From Tritrichomonas foetus (lineage: Eukaryota; Parabasalia; Tritrichomonadida; Tritrichomonadidae), in the NCBI GenBank assembly GCA_001839685.1, contig MLAK01000603.1, positions 1 through 60,641 on the forward strand: 60,641 bases of DNA. The letters are read 5' to 3'. Made by a program: the position numbers and the translations under genes. Shown piece by piece: positions 27,251-38,000 of the stretch; position 1 is the stretch's first letter; each line of letters opens with the position of its first letter. The notes under the pieces are model-generated. The model saw nothing but the letters and a program-made list of their open reading frames with translations, was not told the origin of the DNA and did no database searches.

Positions 27251-29920
27251 ATGAATAATACTCTGCCAGATAAGACGAATGATGATATATATTCTAATTA
27301 CTCAAATCATGTGACGAAATTTTTGAGATTTCTGAAATTTGATTTAATAAACGTACACACTTTCTTTCGGATTTTACTTCACAGGATGAATCAGGTGATA
27401 TCAGATGAAGCACTTAGTGCTGCACAAGAAATGATCGAACTTCAAGATTATACGATGGGTCTCGAAGAAGAAAATAAGATCAAATTCATATCATATTTGC
27501 AAGAATCCGCATTCACTCACAGAATAGACGATCTTGTCGATACCATTTTATTATCTTTCCAATTTAGACCGAACAAACTCCAGTTATATATTCAGTTATT
27601 AAAGCAATTGATTGAATTATCGAATGACTCAAATTCTTTTCATTTAATTCCAACTTCAATTCTTCGAAACTTTGTTCCAATTAAAGTGAAATACTACTAT
27701 TTTCTTTCATTTGTTCAAAAGTGCAATTTGAACGGAATTATTTCCAATGAATTATTACTTTCGAAAATAAAAACATTTTTCAAAGAATATCCGCAAGAAA
27801 TTATGCCAACTGCTTACTTACTCCTTTACTTTGCCCCTTTAATTGCTGCTGAATTACCTGATTTCTTTTCACTAAAAATTTCACTTTTTACCAAACAATT
27901 GGAAACTTTTGGATCATTTTATGAAGCTAAAGATTTTCTTGTGAGATTTCCATCACTTCAAGAAAACAATTGGGCACTCTTTTGGAAACAAGCTGAAACA
28001 AATTATCCACTAGAATCGATTCAAACAATCATTAAAAATGACGACATTGACGCATTTCAAGCTAAAACAAATGAACCCAATTTTGATATCAATCAAGAAA
28101 CAAAAACTCATTCATATGAAAATATTGCACTTCCAGAAGTTAATCCAACCTTATTACAATTAGCTGCGTATTACGGATCAATGAAAATATTCAAATTTAT
28201 TTTATTAAATGGTGCTAATTTAAATATCAGAAATAAAGAAGGTTTCTCTTTTGAACACTTTGCAATTGCTGGAGGTGATTCACAAATGATTCGTGTTTTC
28301 GAGCAAAAAGGTTGTGCATTCAAGAAAACTTTGAAAACAGCTGCACAATTTCATCAAAATATATTATTTAATTGGATAAATGATAATAAAGAACAAGACA
28401 ACAGTGTTTTTCTTGATGCAGCTGCTGCCAATAATATTCAAGTTGTTCTTTATTACATTGAAAATGGAATTGATGTCAACATGCATGATGATGATGGCGA
28501 AACAGCTTTACATTATGCTGCTCGTTATGGATCAAATGATGTAATCAAGTTATTATTATCTCATAGAGATATTGATGTTAATGCAGGAATCGGAAATCGA
28601 ACACCAATTGATGTTGCAGCAATTGCAGGACTCACTGAAACAGTTAATCTGTTTTTGGAGGCACCAAATATACAAATTAATCAACTGGATAGAACAGAAA
28701 GAACACCATTATCAAATGCTGCCCATTTCTGTCATCTTAATGTTGTTAAAGAGTTAACAACTGTAGAAGGAATTGATTTTAATTTACATGGTGAAACTTC
28801 TCTCGCTGCAATTCAAGACTCTATTGTTAAAGACTATCCTCATATTGTTGAATACTTATTAGATGTTGATGGTGTTGATATTGATATTAAAGATGAAGAT
28901 TTTAATTCTTTACTTCATCTTGCGGCATCAGCAAACATTGTTGATACATTGAAAATTCTTTTGTCTAATCCAAAAACTCATCATTTGTTAAATTCACCTA
29001 ATTATGAAAAGAATACTCCACTTCATTTTGCAGCTGAAAAACCATCATCTGAATTTGTGTCTGCCATTATTGATTTTATTTCAAGTAATCCAATTGATGA
29101 ATTTGATGTTAATGCTCAGAATATTAGGGGTCAAACTGCACTACATCTTGCAGCTGATAAAGGAAGTCCTGTTTCAATCAAACTTATTCTTGGATTACCA
29201 GGAATCAATGTAAATGCTGAAGATGAGAATGGAGATACACCTTTACATTATGTTGCTAAAAAGTGCAGTTTAAAGCATATGAAAGAATTATTAAACATAG
29301 AAGGAATCAAAGTAGATGCACACAACGTTACAGGTGTAACTCCATTGCACATAATGATGAAGAAACCAACCAGAGATGGTTTGGAATATTTCTTATCACA
29401 ACCTGGTATTGATGTTAATTCACGTGACGCAAATGGAGAAACACCACTTCATACTGCAGCAAAGAATTTCCACCCAGAGCACATCGATGTTCTCCTTAAT
29501 TTCCCAGGTGTTGATCTTACTGCTCTAGATAACAATGGACAAACTGTTATACATAAAGCTGCGAGAAGTACAAAAGTTCAAATGATGGAAATTATTTTAG
29601 ATATTTGCGGAAGCCTTGTTGATATAAATAAAACAGATAAAAATGGTGCAACAGCTTTACACATTGCAGCAATGGGAAAAGAATCAGGTGTCCTAAAAAA
29701 GCTTTTAAGTATGAAAGGAATTGATGTGAACATTGCTGATACAAAAGGTCAAACACCACTTCATTATGCCGTCAAAAATGGAAATGTAAAAATCGTTCAA
29801 GCCTTAGTTAATTTCCCAGGAATCAATAAAAACGCTGAAGATAAAAGCGGAAAACTCCCGATAGATTTATTACCAAGAAGACCAACTCGCATGCAAATAG
29901 AAAATTTGTTAAAACAATAA
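27251..29920 (+). CDS. Ankyrin repeat protein with N-terminal helical domain
   Basis: This is an 889-residue protein. The first 270 residues are helical and resemble the N-terminal domain that precedes ankyrin repeats in many trichomonad proteins. From about 290 to the end there are roughly 16 ankyrin repeats with consensus features such as G-E-T-A-L-H-Y-A-A-R-Y-G, I-D-V-N and G-x-T-P-L-H. It is presumably a cytosolic interaction scaffold; partners are unknown. The stop overlaps TAAA, giving a trichomonad poly(A) context. Large ankyrin families are a hallmark of Trichomonas and Tritrichomonas genomes. Confidence 0.92.
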   Translation: MNNTLPDKTNDDIYSNYSNHVTKFLRFLKFDLINVHTFFRILLHRMNQVISDEALSAAQEMIELQDYTMGLEEENKIKFISYLQESAFTHRIDDLVDTILLSFQFRPNKLQLYIQLLKQLIELSNDSNSFHLIPTSILRNFVPIKVKYYYFLSFVQKCNLNGIISNELLLSKIKTFFKEYPQEIMPTAYLLLYFAPLIAAELPDFFSLKISLFTKQLETFGSFYEAKDFLVRFPSLQENNWALFWKQAETNYPLESIQTIIKNDDIDAFQAKTNEPNFDINQETKTHSYENIALPEVNPTLLQLAAYYGSMKIFKFILLNGANLNIRNKEGFSFEHFAIAGGDSQMIRVFEQKGCAFKKTLKTAAQFHQNILFNWINDNKEQDNSVFLDAAAANNIQVVLYYIENGIDVNMHDDDGETALHYAARYGSNDVIKLLLSHRDIDVNAGIGNRTPIDVAAIAGLTETVNLFLEAPNIQINQLDRTERTPLSNAAHFCHLNVVKELTTVEGIDFNLHGETSLAAIQDSIVKDYPHIVEYLLDVDGVDIDIKDEDFNSLLHLAASANIVDTLKILLSNPKTHHLLNSPNYEKNTPLHFAAEKPSSEFVSAIIDFISSNPIDEFDVNAQNIRGQTALHLAADKGSPVSIKLILGLPGINVNAEDENGDTPLHYVAKKCSLKHMKELLNIEGIKVDAHNVTGVTPLHIMMKKPTRDGLEYFLSQPGIDVNSRDANGETPLHTAAKNFHPEHIDVLLNFPGVDLTALDNNGQTVIHKAARSTKVQMMEIILDICGSLVDINKTDKNGATALHIAAMGKESGVLKKLLSMKGIDVNIADTKGQTPLHYAVKNGNVKIVQALVNFPGINKNAEDKSGKLPIDLLPRRPTRMQIENLLKQ

Positions 29921-30233
29921 AATTAGAAATAATATATATATCAATATTTCATCGATTATTTATCATATTATATTTATGAATCAATCAATAAAGATTTTTA
30001 CACAATTGGACGAGGAAGTTTACATGAAAATATACGATTTTTAGTGTTTATCAGAACTCTATCTTCGAATTTTAAATATGAAATCATGTATCATGAATAT
30101 AATTAAAAAAACGGAACAAAGGCTAATTTTTTTACGTTCTTTTAATATCTCGAAAATATAAATCTGTTTTATTTTTTTCCTTCTGATACGGAAGGGTTCT
30201 ATTTTTAAAGCAAAATATAAAGTCCAAAATTGA
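29921..30233. other. Convergent 3' spacer
   Basis: This AT-rich spacer lies between the ankyrin gene and the minus-strand Erv46-like gene. Nothing was recognised. Confidence 0.4.
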
Positions 30234-31310
30234 TTACTGTTCAACAATCTCTTCCTTTTTCTTTGCTTTGCTTGCAGAGTAAAGAATGGTATCAACAAAT
30301 CTGAACATTCCGAGTACTCCACCAATGACGGTCAAGAGTCTTGTAACCAAATGGAGAGTTGGTTCTCTATCCAGGTAAGTAGTTGCTGTGATCGGTGAAA
30401 CATCATATTTGAAGAATACTCCGGGGGAAAGATTTGTTGGATCATATAAACCAAAGCGTGAAGCAGAATAGTTTCCTTCAAGAATATCTGCTGTATAAAC
30501 AACACGCCAAGCAGCATCACCCTTTGTTTGAATGTTGGTAAAGTTATCAAGTGGTAAAGGTCCATCGGTCTTTGTGAATTGTAGCCGATTGATGGTATGG
30601 CTGAGATTTACTTCTTTGAAAATGTAGCCGAATGTAAGTAAGTCATGAACATGCCAACCTTCATTAAACCACGATAAGCCAGGTGCTACATGAAATTCTC
30701 CTGCAACACGAACTGCTCTGAAGGATGATTCAACTCTACAGCCTTCGTTTGTCATTTTGTCGATTTGGCTTTTCACATATGAGCATTGCGGGATATCGGA
30801 TATCTTTGGCGGTTGGACTCCTCGTGAGTGGAATGCGTTGTATACTTCAATACAAGTACAACAGGTGGAATTATCGATCATGCAGGAGCCACACTGTCCG
30901 TTTTTCATTGACATGAAATTATTTGGAATTGGAGCGATTGGCTTTCCGTCGGGCGAAAGACGAATAAATGTAGACTTGATTTCATCGAGTGGAATTGTAA
31001 GTTGAGTAACGCTATCGATAACGTCGAAATGAAGTAGAAAACAAGGTGCAGAAGGAAATGTGATATTAATGAAACTATCAAAGCGAGGAAGTGTTTCTGT
31101 TGAGATTGTAATGCCATCGTCACCTGTGGGACGGGCGCTGTCGACAATCAAGCGTTGGCGAATGGGTGGATTTAGAAAAGAGCGAATTTCTATCCAAGAA
31201 AGAACAATAGTGAAAGTAATAGAAATCAATGAAAGAATGCCACCCCATACTGTACCGATTCGGTATTCATTTTCGAGTTTTGGAAATACGTCAAATTTTC
31301 GAAGCGACAT
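30234..31310 (-). CDS. Erv46/ERGIC3-like ER-Golgi cargo receptor
   Basis: This is a 358-residue protein. The N-terminus M-S-L-R-K-F-D-V-F-P-K precedes a membrane segment (about 20-42). A large lumenal domain contains the conserved C-G-S-C (140-143), a Cys pair with T-C (150-153), Y-N-A-F and later I-P-Q-C, then H-V-A-P-G. A second membrane segment lies at about 320-342, followed by a Lys-rich tail. Erv46 with Erv41 cycles between ER and Golgi in COPI and COPII vesicles and retrieves proteins lacking HDEL. The open frame begins upstream with TTG, but the first ATG at 31310 fits the conserved family start. Confidence 0.9.
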   Translation of the reverse strand: MSLRKFDVFPKLENEYRIGTVWGGILSLISITFTIVLSWIEIRSFLNPPIRQRLIVDSARPTGDDGITISTETLPRFDSFINITFPSAPCFLLHFDVIDSVTQLTIPLDEIKSTFIRLSPDGKPIAPIPNNFMSMKNGQCGSCMIDNSTCCTCIEVYNAFHSRGVQPPKISDIPQCSYVKSQIDKMTNEGCRVESSFRAVRVAGEFHVAPGLSWFNEGWHVHDLLTFGYIFKEVNLSHTINRLQFTKTDGPLPLDNFTNIQTKGDAAWRVVYTADILEGNYSASRFGLYDPTNLSPGVFFKYDVSPITATTYLDREPTLHLVTRLLTVIGGVLGMFRFVDTILYSASKAKKKEEIVEQ

Positions 31311-31732
31311 TGATTTAACCAAACAGAGATAGTCAATTATCAATTTTTCAATATCTGTAATTATTCCAATGTTTCTGTGTATCTCAATGTACAGAATCTC
31401 AAATGAAAATTAATAAAGTTACTTTAATCGTTTATAGTGAAATACTTTTAAAAATAGAATTTCACTATTTCAGTAAAATGTCAAATCATTAGGCTTATTT
31501 CTTGAATATATTATGACCATTCATCATATACAAGCTTGTCATATTATGGACATGCTTCAATATTCACCTCTTTGATTGTTATTGTGGAAAATAATTGACC
31601 TAAGATAATGCTAAGCAATGGTTTTCTAAGATAATACACACAAAGATACATGATTTTTAGCAAATGGACGAATGACTGTGTGTTTTATGCATGTTACTAA
31701 ACTATCTTTTCAGTAAGAGTCAATTTATGAAC

Positions 31733-31999
31733 AAAGAAAGTAAATGAACACAAAGAAAATAAATGAATACAAAGAAAATAAATGAACATAAAAATAAATG
31801 AACACAAAGAAAATAAATGAATACAAAGAAAATAAATGAATACAAAGAAAGTAAATGAACATCAAGAAAATAAATGAACATAAAGAAAATAAATAAACAC
31901 AAAGAAAATAAATGAACATAAAGAAAGTAAATGAACACAAAGAAAGTAAATGAACATAAAGAAAATAAATGAACACAAAGTAAATAAATGAGCACAAAT
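31733..31999. repeat. 19-bp minisatellite, about 14 copies
   Basis: The unit GAACACAAAGAAAATAAAT recurs with C/T and A/G variants; one copy is shortened to 16 bases. Since 19 is not a multiple of three, every third unit restores frame, producing long open frames on the minus strand with a 19-residue period. Those frames are shadows. The array lies between the 3' end of the DYRK gene and the 5' flank of the Erv46-like gene. Confidence 0.92.
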
Positions 32000-32046
32000 T
32001 GATTAATAAAAACAATTTTACAAACATAAAAAAATAATAATAAAAG

Positions 32047-33456
32047 TTACTTTCGAGGCGGCATGTCGAGGCCTGGCAGGATTGATTGTTGCTTTGGCTG
32101 TTGTTGCACTTTAACCTCCTTTGTGCGAATCCAAGGATGATTGAGAGCTTGCTTGGCTGTAATTCTATCATTTGTGTCCCATGTGAGACATTTCATCAAA
32201 AAGTCAACAAGAGAAGTGTCATTTGTCTGTAGGATGCTTTGGAGTGTCATAGAATTAGGTGTTCTTTTGATTTTATCTTGCTTTAATTCTCCATTTTCTT
32301 CAAAGAACTCATCTTTCCTTTTTCCTTGGTTCACGAGATCCACTGGAGGTGCTCCCAGAACCTCTGAAATCATCCAGAGTTGCTCAAGTTCATCATCGCC
32401 TGGCCAAAGTGGTCTTCCAATTAGCAATTCAACTATAACTAGTGCTGTGCTCCAAACATCCATAGGTGCGCCATAAGGAAGACCTAGCATTACTTCTGGC
32501 GCCCGATAAAATCTACTCTGAATGTATTCATAAAGTTGATATCCATCGAAACAACCACTACCGAAATCAATGATTTTGATAAGTGTTTTACTACCTTGAA
32601 CAAGTAAAATATTTTCCGGTTTGATATCACAATGAACAGCACCAATTCTGTGAATTCTTTCGAGTGCCGAGAATATCTGAAGTGCATACAAACGGACAAG
32701 TCTAGTTGGAAATGGTTTGAAATTATTCAATTCACTGAAATCATACAAATTCATTCCAAGGACTTCAAAAGTGATACATATATGTGAACGGAATACAAAG
32801 AAGTCATAAGCTCGAACAATATGATGTTGCTCTCTTGAATTAAGTTTTGATAAAATTTGAGCTTCTATTTGACCTTGTGCATGCATTTGGTCAGTATTGA
32901 CAATAACTTTGACAGCAACAGGATTTTTTGTTTTATGATCAAAACAACGAATAACTTGCCCAAATGCTCCAGCACCAAAATTTGCTACGATTTCAAATCT
33001 GTAGGCAAGATGATCGCCAACAGTGAGACAGTAGTTATGCGTATCGTTATCAAACCCTTGATTGAATTCATCTGATGGATCTGGCTCTATCTTTTTATCG
33101 AGATTTCCAACATAGTAAATATCAGGAAAAGCATAGATTTCTTCTTTTTCATACTCTGTAAGGAACTCGCCATACTTGATAATTGCTTCTCTTGGTGAAA
33201 TTGGTCCGTTTGTAATAATTGGGGATAATCGTTTCGGTTTATTTCTTTGATTTCCAACATGGAATTTAAATCGAGGATTTATGAATCCAGTTTTATCCGT
33301 TTTTGGTGGTGGTGGTTGAGGGCGGGCTGATTGGGGAGTGTAGTTTTGACCACCATATTTTCTACTTCTTGGCCCGGGATTTGCAGGAGGTGGCCCAGGA
33401 GGAAATTGAGGCATATGATTCACTCTTGCTGAATATGAAATGATATCATCGCTCAT
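32047..33456 (-). CDS. DYRK-family protein kinase, class 2 (DYRK2/Pom1-like)
   Basis: This is a 469-residue protein. The Pro-rich N-terminus is followed by a DH box-like segment F-L-T-E-Y-E-K-E-E-I-Y-A-F-P-D-I-Y-Y-V-G (about 98-117). The kinase domain (about 154-452) has G-A-G-A-F-G (161-166), Lys183 in A-V-K, H-C-D-I-K-P-E-N (Asp277), D-F-G (297-299) and the activation-loop Y-E-Y (309-311) before I-Q-S-R-F-Y-R-A-P-E. The DYRK hallmark tyrosine, which autophosphorylates during translation, is Y311. These kinases phosphorylate Ser/Thr near Pro and control growth and cytoskeleton. All catalytic residues are present. Confidence 0.93.
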   Translation of the reverse strand: MSDDIISYSARVNHMPQFPPGPPPANPGPRSRKYGGQNYTPQSARPQPPPPKTDKTGFINPRFKFHVGNQRNKPKRLSPIITNGPISPREAIIKYGEFLTEYEKEEIYAFPDIYYVGNLDKKIEPDPSDEFNQGFDNDTHNYCLTVGDHLAYRFEIVANFGAGAFGQVIRCFDHKTKNPVAVKVIVNTDQMHAQGQIEAQILSKLNSREQHHIVRAYDFFVFRSHICITFEVLGMNLYDFSELNNFKPFPTRLVRLYALQIFSALERIHRIGAVHCDIKPENILLVQGSKTLIKIIDFGSGCFDGYQLYEYIQSRFYRAPEVMLGLPYGAPMDVWSTALVIVELLIGRPLWPGDDELEQLWMISEVLGAPPVDLVNQGKRKDEFFEENGELKQDKIKRTPNSMTLQSILQTNDTSLVDFLMKCLTWDTNDRITAKQALNHPWIRTKEVKVQQQPKQQSILPGLDMPPRK

Positions 33457-33614
33457 TCTCTTTTTGATACGTTTTTTTTACCCTTGGTCAAATAAATTTC
33501 TCAAAAGGTTAATTTTTCTATAAGAAGATTTGAATAGTTTATTATTTAATCAGAAGATATCCTCTTATCGACATTTGATATAAAAAAATCGGAAATGACA
33601 TTTGACCTAAAAAA

Positions 33615-33622
33615 TCACTTAT
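33615..33622 (+). promoter_or_regulatory. Candidate initiator
   Basis: TCACTTAT lies about nine bases before the ATG at 33626 and matches most of the trichomonad initiator core. Confidence 0.4.
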
Positions 33623-33625
33623 TTC

Positions 33626-33979
33626 ATGACAGATCCTCTAAGAATTGTTTTAGAAGGCGCTCAACATGCAGAATCTCAACTTAAAAACAACACACAACTT
33701 CTCAATGATGACATCAGCAAAAGAGATGAAGAAACTCGACGTGCAGAAGCATTATTCCGACTTTTTCAAGAAAAAAGGTTTGTAGAAGATGTCAAAAACG
33801 GCCGTATTTGTCAACCACCAATTTTCTACGAGGAATGGAACAACAGCATCGGAAAAATAATTCAATATGTTGATGGAGCAGATAATTCCGCATTTCCACA
33901 AATGTATAATTCATATAAACGTACTCTTGATGCCAGATTCGAAGCACATAACAAAGAATTAGCGAATTTGTTGAAATGA
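33626..33979 (+). CDS. Small helical protein of unknown function
   Basis: This 117-residue protein is highly charged and predicted helical with coiled-coil character (about 14-55). It contains P-P-I-F-Y-E-E-W-N-N in the middle and a C-terminal helix. No family was recognised. It is divergent from the DYRK gene with a 169-base spacer, and an initiator-like element precedes it, so it is probably expressed. Confidence 0.62.
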   Translation: MTDPLRIVLEGAQHAESQLKNNTQLLNDDISKRDEETRRAEALFRLFQEKRFVEDVKNGRICQPPIFYEEWNNSIGKIIQYVDGADNSAFPQMYNSYKRTLDARFEAHNKELANLLK

Positions 33980-34358
33980 TTTTTATATTTTTTTTATTAA
34001 TATTATATTGAATAAAAATGGAATTAAAATATAACCGATTTTTTTTTCCTATTCTTCCATGTATACATTAGGAAGCCTGTAATATTTTATCTGCTACCCA
34101 TTTCACAAAAATTAATCCTTGATTCACTTGATTTGTTTAGCGGTGACATTTTTTGTCTTTACTATCCGAAAAGTTTACTCCAAACGAAATCATTGATCTG
34201 AATTTTTTTTCGTTTTAAGATTATCTCAAGAAAAAAATTGATTTATTCAAAAGCAGACAGTAATTTGGCAGCAAAAGGGAAACAGGAAAAATAATAGGAA
34301 AAAGAAATGACCAAAAAAAAATTGATAGTTGTAGACATTTTACATTTACTAAAAACAA
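33980..34358. other. Convergent 3' spacer
   Basis: This AT-rich spacer lies between convergent genes. Homopolymer A and T runs are present; nothing else was recognised. Confidence 0.4.
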
Positions 34359-34733
34359 TTACTTGAAAGATTTTTTCATAGATTTAATCTGATGTTTGAA
34401 AATATTTCTGCATTTGAATAGTTGTTTCTTAAGCGATTTGTTTTTATTTTCTTCTGATTTTGATTGTTGAACTAATTGTTCGACTCTGGCACGCAATTGA
34501 AGATTCTCGCGAGCAAGTTGTGATGATTCTGGTATAGGCGGTGCTTCTTCATCGGATGATGAACCTATTTCCACCTCCGGAAAAGGTCCTGCTGTCGGAT
34601 TATTATGAATCTGAGACATATTATTTGTATTTTGGGTAATTATTGGCATAACCATAGGCTGGTCGTTTGGAATGTCGTATGATTCGATTTCCCATTCGTC
34701 AAAAGCTTCTCTATCCCATTCGTCTAAGTCCAT
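34359..34733 (-). CDS. Small acidic coiled-coil protein of unknown function
   Basis: This is a 124-residue protein. The N-terminus is acidic and Trp-rich (D-L-D-E-W-D-R-E-A-F-D-E-W). The middle is disordered with S-S-S-D-E-E, a likely CK2 site. The C-terminus is a leucine-heptad coiled coil (about 79-115) ending in a Lys-rich tail. There is no basic DNA-binding region ahead of the heptads, so it is not called a bZIP. The first ATG is at 34733; the open frame upstream begins with GTG. Confidence 0.55.
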   Translation of the reverse strand: MDLDEWDREAFDEWEIESYDIPNDQPMVMPIITQNTNNMSQIHNNPTAGPFPEVEIGSSSDEEAPPIPESSQLARENLQLRARVEQLVQQSKSEENKNKSLKKQLFKCRNIFKHQIKSMKKSFK

Positions 34734-35053
34734 TTGAAGCTTTTTGTTGGTAAAAAATAAATTTCGACTCACAAAAATCTGAATCGAAATTTTTCACTTT
34801 TTCTGATAATTTGGTTACTTGACTTAGAATTTATATTAACTTTGTTATGAAAATCATTTCAGTTTATCAGAAATCTTCACAGAATAATAATGAAAATCAT
34901 TTGTAAAGTATAGAATATTTCATTACATTATTCTCACATAAATCATTTTTGTTTATTCTTTAGAAAAGTTGAACATTGGTGGAAAATTATGAAAAAGTTA
35001 GGTAAATATAAAGTACTCAAAAAGTTTGTTTCCATCAAGAATCTGATAAAGAG
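34734..35053. other. Divergent promoter spacer
   Basis: This spacer separates the small coiled-coil gene from the giant ubiquitin protease. No repeat or RNA was seen. Confidence 0.4.
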
Positions 35054-38000
35054 ATGAAGAATCTCTCGCCTCAAAATTTCCAAATCTGGCAATCTGAGGT
35101 ACTCGCATATTTAGCAGATTCTTCATATAATTCAAAAATTTTTGCTCCAATTGTCGAAATCATTAATGACATTCGAACTAAAAAAACAATTCGCCAACCA
35201 TTTGCGCAATTCACCGAATTATTTCTGGAGAATTTAGCGGCTGACGCAATTCCTATCATTTTAAAAACCGTTGCTCCAACAGAACAATTAGACTCATATT
35301 ATTCTCAACTTTTGAAATTATTTTCAACATTAATTCCTTCGACAATTGCGCTTGATTACCCACGGTTTATTGAATCAGCTGTTACTATCGTCACAAGTTC
35401 AAAATCTCCATTTTTTTCACAGACATTTACTGAATATTTTGGCGCAACGCATGCGTTTTCACCTCATCACCAGTCATGTCTTCGAATGATTGCTACTCCA
35501 ATTTTTGTTCAACAAATTGATTTTTATATCAGTCAAGAATTTATTGATATACATCGAATTTATCTTATATTTGTCATCCTTGCAGAAATTCATAGATTTT
35601 TAGATATGAGAACATTAAATGATTTTTTATCAAAAACTTTAGAAAGACTTAAGTTTGAATATTCAAATTTCAATGACAAACAAATTCGAAACATTAAAGA
35701 AAAACAATTAAATTGCATTTTTTCTAATTTTCAAATTGTTTGTACAGATCAAAAAAAGAAACGTGTGATGGAACATTTGCAAACACAATTCAATATCAAA
35801 TTAATTAAATCTGGTTTACTTTCAAAACAATACAATGGAATTAAATCTTTACGTTCAATGCTCTTTCAAAGTTATTCAAGTACCCCAACATTATGCAATT
35901 ACATAAATAAAGAAAACTTAATTGATTATTTACTTCAAAATATGCATCATGAACTCGCTAAAGATTTTGTATTTATTTTTAGAGAAATGTTGAAAAATGG
36001 AAAGGTGACACAGTTACAAATAAAACAATTCTGGATTATTTTTATTAGACAACATCCAAGTACAATTGACAATTTTCTTGAAGCATGGGCCAATTTTATT
36101 GTTGGATTACCACTTTCTCATTCATCAGTTGTTGCAAATGTAATTATTGAAGTTGATGAATATCCTGATGTTGTTTTAACTTTATTGTCTAAAAAACATT
36201 TGAAAATGGATAAAATTCAATCCAAAAAAATCTTTGATAGAATTTCTGAGATTTACTTAGATGAAAATTCAGAAATATCAGCTGAAAATAAAAGACTAAT
36301 TTTAACAACTTTACCAATTGTAATTCCACAAAGTAAAAAGTTTCGACAAGAGATTCAAAACAAGTGTTTAAAGTTTATCGAAAGCAATCAAAATTTGGAT
36401 TATTCTATGGTTGTATTAAAAGAAATTTTAACTAATTTAACACCAGAAATGTCACGAATTTATTTCTCTACAATTATTAATATGGTATCGATTGATACAA
36501 CTCAATATTTAGATTTAATTTTAAGGATTTTATGCAACTTGAAAGGCACATTGTCTGATGATGAATTTTTTAAGCTTGAAAAAGTAACAAAACCATTATT
36601 TTTAGATAACTGTGAGAAAATTACACAATTTTATTGTCAATTGATTTCAAATAATACATTAACAACCGAAATGATTTATAATATATTCAAAGAAATTGTA
36701 AATTATGGAAAAACTAAAGAGTTAAATGATACTATTTTGACATTTATTGAATTTTTATTCCCTAAATTAAACTTCCCGCAAATTTTTTATGATAGTGCAA
36801 ATCGAATTATAGGAATTAAATCGCTAATTCGATGTGTAGGCTTGTTTGAATTGTGGGATCTTTTATTTCATACTTGCAATCAATCTTTAATAAATTATTT
36901 AGTTACATTATATTCATTGAACAATGAACATGGTAGTTTTTATCAATTTATTCAACATTGCGAATCACAAATAAATACCAAAGGAGCACTTCAAGCTTTA
37001 ATTACACTTATTCATTGTGTAGAAGATGGAATTAATAAAGATTTTCTAAATATTTATCCAAACAGATTTTTAAGTGATTATGAATATTACAATATTAATT
37101 TAACTGGTGATTGTATCATGAATATTCGAATAGCAAACGATATTTCAACAGAATCATTCTTTTCACAAGTTGCACTTTTACTTAATACCAACCGTCAATC
37201 ATTAACTTTTTATTATAATGATCAATATATGCATAATGATGTTAAATTGGAAAATGATATGACAATTCGGATAACAATTCATAAAATTAACGGGAATGCA
37301 GCAAATCAACAACCAAGGCAAATTCAACCAAGCGCATTACCATCTGTATTGATTCATAATTCACCGATTTCTAGAAGTATCTATTCTATCATGATTAGTA
37401 ATGATCCAATTCTAAGTCCCCTTGCACTTGAGTTGCTTTCACTTGTTCCAAATTTGGCATTTGAATCAACTCTTTTAAAATGCACAGATATCAATTGGTC
37501 AGTCTATCTTCTAACTGACTCACCTCATTTATTTTTATATCGATCTAACATGATTGGAAATGAAATTCTGAATCATGATTATGGATGGCTTAACAATTTT
37601 TTAACAACAAATGGAGCAACAACATTTATAGAAATTGCCCTTCGTTCCAATGAACTTTCAAATGAAAGTAATCAAATTAGCACTTTAAATTCCAATAATA
37701 GTTCCAATCCAGATAATGATAATGATTTTTCTGAGTTTAAATTTTCTTTGAAAGATCAAATTCACTTATTGAAAATTTGTAAATTAATAACAGAACATGA
37801 GCATTGGATGCTTTATGAATCTGAAATTCTTTCACAAATTGTAAATGATGAATTAGTCAAATCAATCATGCAAATTTCAATAAAAGCCGAGGGTAAAGAG
37901 TTAATTTCTTTATCTCTTTATATGGTTTCGAAAATAACTTATTTTAATTCAGAATTAATCATTAAAGATAATAATTTACACCAACTGATGTCCAAAACCT

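Noticed and set aside
31720..32171. Minus-strand hydrophobic repeat frames over the 19-bp array
   Set aside because: Their reading depends on the repeat, they overlap the DYRK 3' end and have no non-repeat domain.
34359..34733. bZIP transcription factor
   Set aside because: Leucine heptads are present but no basic DNA-binding region precedes them.
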